A DNA stretch of 64,000 nt from CBDCZY01 sp965224745 (GTDB lineage: Bacteria > Pseudomonadota > Gammaproteobacteria > Methylococcales > Methylomonadaceae): contig CBDCZY010000002.1 of NCBI GenBank assembly GCA_965224745.1, forward strand, positions 124,001 through 188,000. Reading direction: 5' to 3'. The notes below the pieces were generated by a model. The model did not search any database, was not told where the DNA came from, and saw nothing but the letters and a program-made list of their open reading frames with translations. This document shows positions 6,945 to 15,439 of this stretch, one piece after another. Numbering within the stretch: position 1 is the first letter of the stretch; each line of letters begins with the position of its first letter. A program made the position numbers and the translations under genes.

Positions 6945-7774
6945 TGGAAGAATTTCATTACCGTATCCCCTGGCGCACCAGGATGGCACATCCGGGACGG
7001 CACCCTAGCAGCCAGAGCGGTGGCGGCCATGAATTCTTCAATCATGTTCCGCTGATGTCTCGCCCAGAGCCGAAGCAAATCGATATTTACGCCAGCCTGC
7101 TGGATCCTTTCGGACAATTTTTAGTCCGCAATTACAAACAACGGAGCACCATTCCTGTGGTGGTGATAGCCGACCTTTCTGCATCGATGAGTTTTGCCAA
7201 TAAAATCCAACCACTCGCTGAGTTTACTGGGGCTACAGCATTTTCTGCTTACCGCACAGGTGATTTCTTCAGCTTTCTGGCTTTTGCAGAAACTTTTTTG
7301 GAACACTATTTTCTTCCTGCCCGGTGGTATAAAGGAGGCGTTCCGGATTTGGTTCAACAACTAAGTCAGCACCAGCCTTCTGGAAAAAATATTTCGGGTA
7401 TGCTAAATGCGATTAATCACCTTCCCCGCCACCGCTCTCTGCTTTTTTTGGTATCAGACTTTCATTTCCCTCTGTCAGAATTAGATCGAATATTAGAACC
7501 AATAGCAAAGCATGATGTGGTGCCTGTGGTGATATGGAACAGCCAAGAGCATAGTAATTTGCCAAACCGGGGATGGATTCGTTTCACTGACCCGGAATCA
7601 GGAGAGGATCGTCATTTATTCATGCGTCCCAGCCTCAAGGCCAAAATGGTTGCTCATTTTTTGGCTAGAAAGAAAGCTTTAATTCATTATTTCGCAATGC
7701 GTGAACGACAGCCAATTTTCTTGGATGATCAATGGCACCCGGATCAAATTACCCGCTATTTTTACGAGCAATGA
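6941..7774 (+). CDS. mxaS: DUF58 protein, MxaS-like
   Basis: A 277-residue DUF58 protein that pairs with the preceding MoxR ATPase (ATGA overlap). The central block VVVIADLSASMSF (about 66-78) has the DxSxS metal-site pattern of von Willebrand A-like folds. The N terminus (EEFHYRIPWRTRMAHPGRH) is typical of MxaS. No membrane segments are visible, unlike longer DUF58 proteins. MoxR/DUF58 pairs act as chaperone modules for metal or cofactor enzymes. In mxa clusters mxaS is normally followed by mxaA-C-K-L-D; here the next gene is on the opposite strand. Confidence 0.8.
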   Translation: MMEEFHYRIPWRTRMAHPGRHPSSQSGGGHEFFNHVPLMSRPEPKQIDIYASLLDPFGQFLVRNYKQRSTIPVVVIADLSASMSFANKIQPLAEFTGATAFSAYRTGDFFSFLAFAETFLEHYFLPARWYKGGVPDLVQQLSQHQPSGKNISGMLNAINHLPRHRSLLFLVSDFHFPLSELDRILEPIAKHDVVPVVIWNSQEHSNLPNRGWIRFTDPESGEDRHLFMRPSLKAKMVAHFLARKKALIHYFAMRERQPIFLDDQWHPDQITRYFYEQ

Positions 7775-7794
7775 TTAAAAAAATCGGATTAAAC

Positions 7795-7811
7795 GTAGTA
7801 AAACTACTTTC
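7795..7811. terminator. Short hairpin between convergent genes
   Basis: GTAG (7795-7798) pairs with CTAC (7804-7807) around TAAAA and is followed by TTT. It lies between the stops of mxaS and the oxidoreductase gene. The stem is short, so it is weak as a terminator. Confidence 0.3.
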
Positions 7812-7820
7812 ACAATTTTC

Positions 7821-8756
7821 TTAACTCTTTAACAATTCTGAAATTCTGATCGCTGTGGCAAGCGCTCTTTTTCCGGCCTCTCCTGAAACAAGCGGTTTTC
7901 GACCTGATTGAATACATTCGGTAAAATGTTGAATCTCGTTTAAAAGCGAGTCACCCGAGTCGAAAATCGATTCTTCGGTAACAATTTCAGGAATCCCGGG
8001 AAACATTTCTCGTTCACCCGTATAATTTCGCGTTAAAATTCTATTCTGAAAATCAATTGATACGTAGGATTTTGGCTGAAATAAACGCATTTTGCGTTCC
8101 ATTTTCACACTAACTCTGCTTGCCGTAACGTTAGCCACACAACCGTTGGCAAAGTTGAGCCTAGCATTAGCAATATCAATGCCTTGTGTTAAAACAGGCG
8201 TGCCGCTGGCATCTATCCTATCAATGTCAGAATCGACCATTGCCATAATGATGTCGATGTCATGGATCATCAGATCGAGCACAACGCTGACATCATTTGC
8301 TCGGGGATTAAAAGGCGATAGCCGGTGGGATTCAATAAATAAAGGTTGGTCTTGCTGAACGTCTAGCCCCATCACTGCGGGGTTAAATCGTTCCAGGTGC
8401 CCAACCTGTAGGATCAAATTTCGCTCCGCAGCTAAATCAATTAATTCATCGGCTTGTTCCACTGTTTCTGTAATCGGCTTTTCCACCAAAACATGAGAGC
8501 CTGCCTTTAAAAAATCTTTTGTGACTTGATGGTGCAATGTCGTTGGCACCACAACGCTCACAGCATCAACCTGATCCAGTATTTCTTGATAGCTTGTCGA
8601 TGCAGTCGTATTATTTTTTTTGGCAACTTCCTCAGCCGCTTCTTGATTGATATCGACCACGGCTATCAAGTCGCAGCCTTCTAGCTCAGCATACTTTTCA
8701 GCGTGAAATTTCCCCAAATAGCCCGCGCCAACGACTGCACATCTCAAGTTGCTCAT
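7821..8756 (-). CDS. Gfo/Idh/MocA-family NAD(P)-dependent oxidoreductase (possible GnnA)
   Basis: A 311-residue sugar dehydrogenase-like protein. The N-terminal Rossmann fold has GAGYLGKFHAE (residues 10-20) and an acidic residue after the second strand (VVDIN). The EKP motif (LVEKPIT, about 93-99) and the HDIDI segment of the catalytic domain are family marks. It lies 19 bases downstream of an lpxA gene. In Acidithiobacillus, a gene of this family beside lpxA (gnnA) oxidises the 3-OH of UDP-GlcNAc so that GnnB can install an amine, giving amide-linked lipid A. The position suggests that role. No GnnB aminotransferase is in the window, so this stays a hypothesis. Confidence 0.8.
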   Translation of the reverse strand: MSNLRCAVVGAGYLGKFHAEKYAELEGCDLIAVVDINQEAAEEVAKKNNTTASTSYQEILDQVDAVSVVVPTTLHHQVTKDFLKAGSHVLVEKPITETVEQADELIDLAAERNLILQVGHLERFNPAVMGLDVQQDQPLFIESHRLSPFNPRANDVSVVLDLMIHDIDIIMAMVDSDIDRIDASGTPVLTQGIDIANARLNFANGCVANVTASRVSVKMERKMRLFQPKSYVSIDFQNRILTRNYTGEREMFPGIPEIVTEESIFDSGDSLLNEIQHFTECIQSGRKPLVSGEAGKRALATAIRISELLKS

Positions 8757-8775
8757 CGTCTACCTATTTCTTCAG

Positions 8776-9552
8776 TCATTTTTCTACTTTAGCAAATCCA
8801 TGAATCCCGCGTTTAGATTTTTCTCTGAGCCATTGTTTTAAAGTGATAATCTCTGGTGTTTCTTCCAATTTATCAAGACTTTGTTTTTGTCCCAGGAGAC
8901 GAACCGCTTGCTCCAATACTCGGTAACGATCACCACTGACCCCAGCTCGACGCAAAGCGACTTTATTTAACCGATAATGCTTTGCGGGCCTCGATCCACC
9001 AATCATAAGATAAGGAATAACGTCCATACCTATGCCAGTGGTGCCTTGGACTATTGCGAAGGTTCCGATACGGCAGAATTGATGAACCACAGCAGCACCT
9101 CCCATAAAAACTTTATCGCCGACTGCCACATGTCCTGCCAATAACACATTATTGGCGAAAATAATTCCATCACCTAAAGTACAATCATGCGCCACATGGC
9201 TATTATTCATGTAATAACCATTTGAGCCGATAATGGTCGCTTCTCCTTCTCGCGAGGACCGATGAGCAGTAAAACCTTCACGAAAAACGTTATCATCACC
9301 GATAACTAAACGGCTAGGCGTCTCCGCTTGAAAGCCGAGGTCTTGCGGTAAATCACCCAAAACGACATGGGGATGAACTCTGTTTCGTTCTCCCAAAGTA
9401 GTGTAAGATCGAATAACAGCATGGGTATCGATTAAACAATTACTACCTACTGTTACGTCTCCTTCAATTACTGCAAAAGGGCCAACCCTGGTTTCTTCAC
9501 CTAGCGATGCTGCCGGATCAATGTATGCTGTCGGATGAATGAGTTGAGACAT
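8776..9552 (-). CDS. lpxA: LpxA-type acyl-ACP:UDP-GlcNAc acyltransferase
   Basis: A 258-residue left-handed beta-helix acyltransferase that performs the first step of lipid A synthesis in the cytosol. Hexapeptide repeats fill residues 1-190. The catalytic His is His122 in NSHVAHDC, aligned with His125 of E. coli. The HRSS and LAGHVAVGDK blocks match the family, and an alpha-helical tail follows. It is not in the usual lpxD-fabZ-lpxA-lpxB cluster but between xerD (8-base gap) and a Gfo/Idh oxidoreductase. It may therefore be a second LpxA, or one specific for the 3-amino sugar UDP-GlcNAc3N. Confidence 0.88.
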   Translation of the reverse strand: MSQLIHPTAYIDPAASLGEETRVGPFAVIEGDVTVGSNCLIDTHAVIRSYTTLGERNRVHPHVVLGDLPQDLGFQAETPSRLVIGDDNVFREGFTAHRSSREGEATIIGSNGYYMNNSHVAHDCTLGDGIIFANNVLLAGHVAVGDKVFMGGAAVVHQFCRIGTFAIVQGTTGIGMDVIPYLMIGGSRPAKHYRLNKVALRRAGVSGDRYRVLEQAVRLLGQKQSLDKLEETPEIITLKQWLREKSKRGIHGFAKVEK

Positions 9553-9559
9553 TGTGCTA

Positions 9560-10444
9560 TTACCCTCTGGGATGATATCGAGTATGAAGTTCTTTTAGTC
9601 GCTCTTTGGCTATATGAGTATAGATTTGAGTGGTCGATAAACTGCTATGACCTAGCAATAATTGAACAACCCTAAGATCGGCACCATGATTTAATAGATG
9701 CGTAGCAAACGCATGTCTTAAGGTATGAGGCGACAAGCTTTTGGTTATTTCAACTTTTTGCGCCATACGTTTAATTATGTGCCAAAAGGCTTGCCTGGTC
9801 ATAGCCTTTCCGTGGTGCGTTATGAACACAAAGGAACTCTGGCGATCCCGAATAACATCAGGCCTTATCGTTTTGATATATCTTTGTAGCCATTCCATTG
9901 CCACTTCACCCATCGGCACTAAACGTTCTTTGTTCCCCTTGCCGATTATTCTGACAACGCCTAACCGAAGATTAATTTGATCAAAGCTTAAATTTACAAG
10001 CTCCGAAACTCTGAGACCCGTCGCATATAGAACTTCCAACATTGCTTTGTCTCTGACGCCGTGCAACTGGCTTATTTCAGGTGCCTCAAGCAAGCGCTCC
10101 ACGTCTTGTTCTGACAAAAATTCGGGCAACAATCGACTAACACGGGGAGACTCGATCCTTGCTGTAGGATCTTCAAACACCTTATTTTCTCGTAATAAAT
10201 AGCTATAGAACCGCCTGAGACTGGATAAAATTCTAGCGGTTGAATTAGAGCTTAAACCTTTGTGGTAACGGCTAGCTAAAAAAGCACTGATATCCGGCAC
10301 ATCGACATCGGCCAGCGTTTTTTTTGACAGCCATTTGTCGAAAATAGTCAGATCGCTTCGATAGGCACTTAAGGTGTTTTTACTAAGTCCCTGCTCGACC
10401 CAAATAGCATCTATAAATACTTCAATATGCTCTTTCGAATGCAT
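9560..10444 (-). CDS. xerD: XerD tyrosine recombinase
   Basis: A 294-residue site-specific recombinase that, with XerC, resolves chromosome dimers at dif. The SAM-like core-binding domain covers about 1-85. The catalytic residues are in order: Arg in ATGLRVSEL, Lys in IGKGNKERLVP, His-x-x-Arg in HTLRHAFATHLL, His in LLGHSSLST, and nucleophile Tyr in TQIYTHIAKERL. The block LLNHGADLRVVQLLLGHS and the ending LHTRYHPRG point to XerD rather than XerC. It begins one base after ogt and is followed 7 bases later by lpxA, so it is part of a compact operon. Confidence 0.95.
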   Translation of the reverse strand: MHSKEHIEVFIDAIWVEQGLSKNTLSAYRSDLTIFDKWLSKKTLADVDVPDISAFLASRYHKGLSSNSTARILSSLRRFYSYLLRENKVFEDPTARIESPRVSRLLPEFLSEQDVERLLEAPEISQLHGVRDKAMLEVLYATGLRVSELVNLSFDQINLRLGVVRIIGKGNKERLVPMGEVAMEWLQRYIKTIRPDVIRDRQSSFVFITHHGKAMTRQAFWHIIKRMAQKVEITKSLSPHTLRHAFATHLLNHGADLRVVQLLLGHSSLSTTQIYTHIAKERLKELHTRYHPRG

Positions 10445-10445
10445 G

Positions 10446-10955
10446 CTATAGGGATGAGGGAATTGACTTTTCGTGGGCTAATAGCCCTTCCTTGATACTA
10501 ACAAGCGGGCCATCAATTGCTCCTGCATAACCGCCAATTCCACTAGCAGAGATAATTCGATGGCAGGGCACAAAAACAGGAAAAGGATTATGTTTGCACG
10601 CACCACCGATAGCTCTGGGGCCGGTGGCTAAAACTTTGGCTAATTCTGCATAAGTAATCACTTTACCAGCTTTAATCTGGCATAACGCCTGCCAGACATT
10701 TAATCTAAATGACGTTCCTTTTTTTAACACTTTAATAACAAAATCGTACCGGGAGTTTTGCCAGAAACCGTCTAATTGAACCACGACTTGCTGCAAGAAA
10801 GAAGTAGCCGGAAATTGCAGCGCAATATCTTTTACCACCAGCCAATCAGCATTCAACAAAACTTCCCCTTGTGATTGCAAAGATAAAAGCCCCAACGGCG
10901 TTTGCACAACCGCTTTATCTTTAGAACCATGGCATGTTTCAACCCAAGTAATCAT
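10446..10955 (-). CDS. ogt: Methylated-DNA-[protein]-cysteine S-methyltransferase
   Basis: A 169-residue suicide repair enzyme that moves methyl or alkyl groups from O6-alkylguanine to its own cysteine. The active-site block is VPCHRII with the acceptor Cys. The DNA-binding helix-turn-helix precedes it (VITYAELAKVLATGPRAIGGACKHNP), and GGYAGAIDG follows. Length fits the Ogt type without an Ada domain. It is the first gene of the minus-strand run ogt-xerD-lpxA-oxidoreductase; its stop is one base from the xerD start. Confidence 0.93.
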   Translation of the reverse strand: MITWVETCHGSKDKAVVQTPLGLLSLQSQGEVLLNADWLVVKDIALQFPATSFLQQVVVQLDGFWQNSRYDFVIKVLKKGTSFRLNVWQALCQIKAGKVITYAELAKVLATGPRAIGGACKHNPFPVFVPCHRIISASGIGGYAGAIDGPLVSIKEGLLAHEKSIPSSL

Positions 10956-10971
10956 AGCTTGGATATTAAAG

Positions 10972-11001
10972 CAAAACGGGTAGCAAATGCTACCCGTTTT
11001 G
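10972..11001 (-). terminator. Terminator of the rpsP-rimM-trmD-rplS operon
   Basis: The 14-bp perfect arms 10972-10985 and 10988-11001 (core AAAACGGGTAGCA) surround a 2-base centre. On the minus strand the stem ends in TTTTG followed by CTTT. It lies about 70 bases past the rplS stop, where an operon terminator is expected. Confidence 0.75.
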
Positions 11002-11068
11002 TTGATCTGCCAGAAGAACCTACAACAAGGAAATCCGCATCCGTGACCGCGTGAAGTCTATCAACCCG

Positions 11069-11413
11069 CTAGATTTTTTCTTTAATTCTGGCCGCTTTCC
11101 CGGTTAGCCCTCTCAAGTAATAGAGTTTTGCTCTACGCACATCGCCTCGCCTTACTACTTTTATAGAACCAATCAACGGACTGTGACTTTGGAAAACCCT
11201 CTCTACACCTTCTCCATGTGAAATTTTTCGGACGGTAAAAGCCGAATTTAATCCACGATTACGCTTTGCAATAACAACACCTTCAAAGGCTTGCAATCTC
11301 TCACGATTTCCTTCTATTACCTTGACTTGAACAGCAACAGTATCGCCCGGGTTGAAATCCGGCAAATCCGTTCTCATCTGTTCTGCTTCTATTTCCTGAA
11401 TTATGTTACTCAT
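11069..11413 (-). CDS. rplS: 50S ribosomal protein L19
   Basis: A 114-residue ribosomal protein located at the 30S-50S interface. Recognisable L19 blocks are FNPGDTVAVQVKVIEGNRERLQAFEGVVIA near the N terminus, the FTVRKISHGEGVERVFQSHSP segment, and the basic end RRAKLYYLRGLTGKAARIKE. Length and sequence are standard. It is the last gene of rpsP-rimM-trmD-rplS, 6 bases after trmD, and a strong hairpin terminator follows. Confidence 0.97.
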   Translation of the reverse strand: MSNIIQEIEAEQMRTDLPDFNPGDTVAVQVKVIEGNRERLQAFEGVVIAKRNRGLNSAFTVRKISHGEGVERVFQSHSPLIGSIKVVRRGDVRRAKLYYLRGLTGKAARIKEKI

Positions 11414-11419
11414 TGTTTT

Positions 11420-12163
11420 CTACCTTTTGCTTCTTTCAATTTTAAAATCTTCTAGCAACTGTTGCTGCTCAGTGGTTAAATCTAATCGCTTTAGCAGATC
11501 CGGTCGCTTCAACCAAGTCCATCCCAATGACTGTTTTAAGCGCCACTGGGCAATTGCCGGGTGATTTCCACTGGTTAATATTGCCGGCACTAACTGACCT
11601 TGAAAATTATCCGGCCTGGTATAATGCGGACAATCGAGCAAGCCGTTCATGTAAGAATCTTGAGCTGCTGATTCGGCATCACCCAACACGCCAGGCAGTA
11701 GTCTGGTGATTGCATCTATAACAACGAGTACAGCCAATTCTCCGCCACTGATAACATAATCACCAATGGACCATTCTTCATCCACTTCTTGATCAATAAA
11801 TCGTTGATCTACGCCTTCATATCGCCCTGCAATTAAAATCAACCGATCATCTAACGTAGCCTGGTTGATCAGTTGTTGATCGACCTTTCTGCCTTGGGGA
11901 CTTAAAAAAACTGTTTTTACCGTTCCTTCATGTCCCGCTTTTACCGCCACCATCGCTTGGAGTAATGGTTTGATCATCATAACCATTCCCGGGCCGCCCC
12001 CGTAGGGTCGGTCATCTACTGATTGATGGGGATCATCAGTAAACTGGCGTGGGTTCCATGTTTTAACACTCACCAATTGACGTTCTATCGCCCTACCAGT
12101 TACACCAAAACACAACGCTTGTATAATCATTTCTGGAAATAAGGTGATTACGTCAAAGCGCAT
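11420..12163 (-). CDS. trmD: tRNA (guanine-N1)-methyltransferase TrmD
   Basis: A 247-residue SPOUT methyltransferase that makes m1G37 in tRNAs read by CNN codons and so prevents frameshifting. The knotted SAM-binding segment includes LIAGRYEGVDQRF and WSIGDYVISGGELAVLV, both diagnostic for TrmD. The GGGPGMVM block and the C-terminal GNHPAIAQWRLKQS are present. It lies third in the rpsP operon, 17 bases after rimM. Confidence 0.97.
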   Translation of the reverse strand: MRFDVITLFPEMIIQALCFGVTGRAIERQLVSVKTWNPRQFTDDPHQSVDDRPYGGGPGMVMMIKPLLQAMVAVKAGHEGTVKTVFLSPQGRKVDQQLINQATLDDRLILIAGRYEGVDQRFIDQEVDEEWSIGDYVISGGELAVLVVIDAITRLLPGVLGDAESAAQDSYMNGLLDCPHYTRPDNFQGQLVPAILTSGNHPAIAQWRLKQSLGWTWLKRPDLLKRLDLTTEQQQLLEDFKIERSKR

Positions 12164-12180
12164 AATATGTTAAATATCAG

Positions 12181-12687
12181 TTAAGAATCAGGATCCCAGT
12201 CAACTGTAATTTTTTTCTGATCCAGCTCGACTTTAAGAACATAAATACCCAGGACAAATGGGATCAGATGTTCTTTTTCGTCATCCACGACCAGCACATC
12301 ATTAGCGCCAGTTTCAATCAAGCTAGACACTTGGCCCAAATTAGCGCCCGCTATCGTCACCACATCTAGCCCAATCAAATCCAACCAAAAATAATTTTGT
12401 AGACCTGGTTCTTTAAATTGACTTGGATAGACTAATATATCTGACCCTTTATAAAGAGCTGCCTCTTCAGGCGTATCAATACCATCCAGTTTGGCAATAA
12501 ATCCTTTGGTCTGTTGCTTGACCATGCTAACGGATCTCTCAATCTGGGGTTTCTTCCCCTTAATGATCCAAGGCGTATAATCGACTATGTTGATTTTAGG
12601 ATCAGTGAAGGAGGTTATTTTTACCCACCCTTTAACACCAAATGTTCCAGTAATTTTGCCTACTGGAACCGGCTCTTGTTGCTCCAA
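12181..12687 (-). CDS. rimM: Ribosome maturation factor RimM
   Basis: A 168-residue 30S assembly factor that binds S19 during 16S head maturation. The N-terminal RimM beta-barrel begins PVGKITGTFGVKGWVKITSFTDP. The C-terminal PRC-barrel carries YFWLDLIGLDVV and ETGANDVLVV...HLIPFV. Both are family signatures. The start is 3 bases from the rpsP stop, so the two are probably translationally coupled. Confidence 0.96.
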   Translation of the reverse strand: MEQQEPVPVGKITGTFGVKGWVKITSFTDPKINIVDYTPWIIKGKKPQIERSVSMVKQQTKGFIAKLDGIDTPEEAALYKGSDILVYPSQFKEPGLQNYFWLDLIGLDVVTIAGANLGQVSSLIETGANDVLVVDDEKEHLIPFVLGIYVLKVELDQKKITVDWDPDS

Positions 12688-12690
12688 AAA

Positions 12691-12957
12691 TTAACTGTTG
12701 GTTTCCGCTGTGGCTAGTTTATTCGCTTTTTTGACAAGACTTTTGACCCGGCCACTCATCTGAGCGCCGACCGACTGCCAATATTGAAGCCGTTCGCTGT
12801 TAATCCTTAATTCTTCTTCCTGACCTTTTGCGGAAGGATTAAAAAAACCCAAGCGCTCTATATAGCGACCATCTCTGGCTCTTCTGCTATCAGCGACAAC
12901 CAAATGATAGAAAGGCCGATCTTTGATCCCACCTCGTGTAAGTCGAATAGTTACCAT
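12691..12957 (-). CDS. rpsP: 30S ribosomal protein S16
   Basis: An 88-residue primary 16S-binding ribosomal protein. The start MVTIRLTRGGIKDRPFYHLV, the RDGRYIERLGFFNP block and LRINSERLQYW are diagnostic S16 sequences. It leads the rpsP-rimM-trmD-rplS operon and lies 84 bases downstream of ffh on the same strand, the usual gammaproteobacterial neighbourhood. Confidence 0.97.
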   Translation of the reverse strand: MVTIRLTRGGIKDRPFYHLVVADSRRARDGRYIERLGFFNPSAKGQEEELRINSERLQYWQSVGAQMSGRVKSLVKKANKLATAETNS

Positions 12958-13041
12958 TAAATTCCTCTGTTCAAAATGAATAAATTAACCGCATATTTTA
13001 ATAGGAAACTACTGAAATGTGAAGCTAAAGCTAATAATTTG

Positions 13042-14406
13042 TCACATCCGCATACCACCACCACCGCGCATATTGGATTTCATCCCTCGCATCATGTTGG
13101 CCATGTTCCCTTTTTTAAAGCGTTTCATCATTTTTTGCATCATTTTAAATTGCTTTAGCATACGATTAATATCTTGAACTTCTTGCCCACATCCGGCTGC
13201 GATCCTTTTCTTACGATTGCCTTTAATCAAGTCGGGAAACTTTCTTTCTTGCTGCGTCATGGAGTTGATAACACCGATCTGCCTGGCCAGTTCTTTATCA
13301 TTGACTTTTTCCCGTACATTTTGTGGCACTTCGTTCATACCTGGCAATTTATCCATCATCGAGCCAACACCACCCATTTTTACCATTTGTTGCAGCTGAT
13401 CACGAAAATCTTCAAAATCAAATCCTTTCCCTTTTTGAACTTTTTTTGCTAATTTTTCAGCTTTTTTCTTATCGACCTTTTGCTCAATCTCTTCAATCAG
13501 ACTTAGAACATCACCCATCCCTAAAATTCTGGATGCGATCCGATCTGGATGAAATGGTTCTAATGCATCGCTTTTTTCACCCATTCCGATGAACTTAATC
13601 GGTTTGCCGGTGACATGTCGAATTGACAACGCAGCACCACCCCTGGCATCCCCATCTGCTTTAGTTAAAATAACACCAGTTAGTGGCAGCGCCTGATGAA
13701 ATGCTTTGGCGGTATTTGCTGCATCTTGTCCAGTCATGCTATCAACCACGAACAAGGTTTCAATCGGCTTGATAGCGGCATGCAAAGCCTTGATTTCGTC
13801 CATCATGTCAGCATCAATGTGCAGACGACCTGCCGTATCTACAATCACAACATCCAGAAATTTCTTTCTGGCTGCATCAAGTGCTTGTTCAACAATTTCA
13901 ACCGGTTTTTGTGATATATCGCTAGGAAAAAATGTTAAAGACTGTTCGTCAGCTAGCGTTTTTAATTGTTCGATAGCGGCTGGACGATAAACGTCCGCAC
14001 TGACAACACCGACTGATTTTTTCTGCGTTTGCTTTAACCATCGACCTAATTTTGCAACTGTGGTTGTCTTACCGGCACCTTGCAATCCTGCCATCAAAAT
14101 AATTGCGGGCGGATTGGCTCGTAAATTCAACGCTTCATTGGCCTCGCCCATCACACTAACAAGTTCGGTCTGAACAATTTTTATCAATGCTTGACCGGGT
14201 GACAGGCTAGTTTGAACCTCTTGACCCAAAGCGCGTTGCTTAACTTTGTCGATAAAGTCGGTAACAACAGGTAACGCGACATCCGCTTCAAGCAGCGCCA
14301 TTCGCACTTCACGCAATGTTTCTTGAATATTAGATTCGGTCAGCCGGCCCTCGCCCTTGATACTTTTTAGGGTCTTGGATAAACGATCAGTTAGGTTATC
14401 AAACAT
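13042..14406 (-). CDS. ffh: Signal recognition particle protein Ffh
   Basis: A 454-residue SRP54 GTPase that binds signal sequences of nascent inner-membrane proteins together with 4.5S RNA. The N domain (about 1-90) is followed by the G domain with GLQGAGKTTT, VDTAGRLHIDADMM, TKADGDARGGAALS and the GMGEK closing loop. The methionine-rich M domain (about 325-454) has MKMGGVGSMMDKLPGM and an end full of Met and Lys (MMQKMMKRFKKGNM). It is full length, and the CcsA-like gene diverges from it as in E. coli ffh-ypjD. Confidence 0.97.
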   Translation of the reverse strand: MFDNLTDRLSKTLKSIKGEGRLTESNIQETLREVRMALLEADVALPVVTDFIDKVKQRALGQEVQTSLSPGQALIKIVQTELVSVMGEANEALNLRANPPAIILMAGLQGAGKTTTVAKLGRWLKQTQKKSVGVVSADVYRPAAIEQLKTLADEQSLTFFPSDISQKPVEIVEQALDAARKKFLDVVIVDTAGRLHIDADMMDEIKALHAAIKPIETLFVVDSMTGQDAANTAKAFHQALPLTGVILTKADGDARGGAALSIRHVTGKPIKFIGMGEKSDALEPFHPDRIASRILGMGDVLSLIEEIEQKVDKKKAEKLAKKVQKGKGFDFEDFRDQLQQMVKMGGVGSMMDKLPGMNEVPQNVREKVNDKELARQIGVINSMTQQERKFPDLIKGNRKKRIAAGCGQEVQDINRMLKQFKMMQKMMKRFKKGNMANMMRGMKSNMRGGGGMRM

Positions 14407-14588
14407 GGTGAATCTCTTTGGTTCAGAAGTTGAAGTTACGGGTTATTTTATCAGCTTTTACAAGGGCTGAAGAACTTTGTTTTGATCGCGGGCTCAACCA
14501 TGGATGCCTCTTAATCAGGATTTGAACCTACCCGAACAATGTGCAAGACTAGTCACTCAATTTTGGCATGCAAGGACACTAAATCGCA

Positions 14589-15398
14589 ATGAAATTTCTA
14601 TTCCTGGGTGGCTTGGCTGTCTTTGGCTACCTGCTCAGCGCTACTTTACAATTTACAGCGTTCAGGAACACTGAAAATAACAATAAATTGCGGCTTTTTG
14701 CCGCAGGCTCCGGCTGGTTGGCGGCTGCATTTCATTTATTGTATAACACTAAACTATTCTTGGCACCTGAAGGAATTAACTTTAGTTTCTTTGGAACAGC
14801 ATCGTTAATTGCACTAATTTTAACGTTGATGCTATTAACTGCTTCAATAACCAAACCCCTCGAGAAACTGGGTATAGCGATCTTTCCCATGGTGGCTGCA
14901 CTGCTTTTGCTCGACCTGACAATACCATTAAAACCGCACTATTTAAGCCACATTTCCTGGCAAATGAATGGCCACATACTGGTATCAATCATCGCCTTTA
15001 GCCTGTTCAATATTGCTGCTTTCCAGGCCATCTTGCTTGCCTTGCAAGACTGGCAACTGAGAAACCACCAACCTATTCGGTTTATGCAATCATTACCATC
15101 ATTACAAACGATGGAATTTCTGCTATTCCAGATAATAGGTGTCGGCTTGTTTTTTCTTACTCTTTCTCTGTTAAGTGGCATATTGTTCGTGAACGATTTG
15201 TTTGCACAGCATTTAGCGCATAAGACCGTGTTGTCAATTACCGCGTGGATTATTTTTGGCACCTTGTTATTGGGCCGGTTACGTTATGGATGGAGGGGGC
15301 GGACAGCGATTAAATGGACGTTGTCCGGCTTTGCATTGCTACTATTAGCTTACTTTGGGAGTAAACTGGTGCTGGAACTGATATTACAAAAATACTAA
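14589..15398 (+). CDS. ypjD: CcsA/YpjD-type integral membrane protein
   Basis: A 269-residue inner-membrane protein with about eight hydrophobic helices. It belongs to the cytochrome c assembly (CcsA/HemX) family, whose members handle haem in c-type cytochrome maturation; the YpjD branch beside ffh has no settled function. Conserved features include a His before the fourth helix (QMNGHILVSIIAF), LLALQDWQLR, and the final WRGRTAIKWTLSGFALLLLAYFGSK segment. Its divergent position next to ffh is conserved in gammaproteobacteria. The IS66-type element begins 41 bases downstream. Confidence 0.85.
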   Translation: MKFLFLGGLAVFGYLLSATLQFTAFRNTENNNKLRLFAAGSGWLAAAFHLLYNTKLFLAPEGINFSFFGTASLIALILTLMLLTASITKPLEKLGIAIFPMVAALLLLDLTIPLKPHYLSHISWQMNGHILVSIIAFSLFNIAAFQAILLALQDWQLRNHQPIRFMQSLPSLQTMEFLLFQIIGVGLFFLTLSLLSGILFVNDLFAQHLAHKTVLSITAWIIFGTLLLGRLRYGWRGRTAIKWTLSGFALLLLAYFGSKLVLELILQKY

Positions 15399-15431
15399 TT
15401 GTTACTTCTGAATCAATTTTGCTAAATTAAC

Positions 15432-15439
15432 CAATTTGA
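15432..15439. repeat. Target-site duplication, left copy
   Basis: CAATTTGA directly abuts the left inverted repeat and recurs at 17461-17468 directly after the right inverted repeat. Eight bases is the duplication length typical of IS66. Confidence 0.85.

Noticed and set aside
13174..13990. Several plus-strand frames across ffh
   Set aside because: They are antisense to a highly conserved gene and show no family features.
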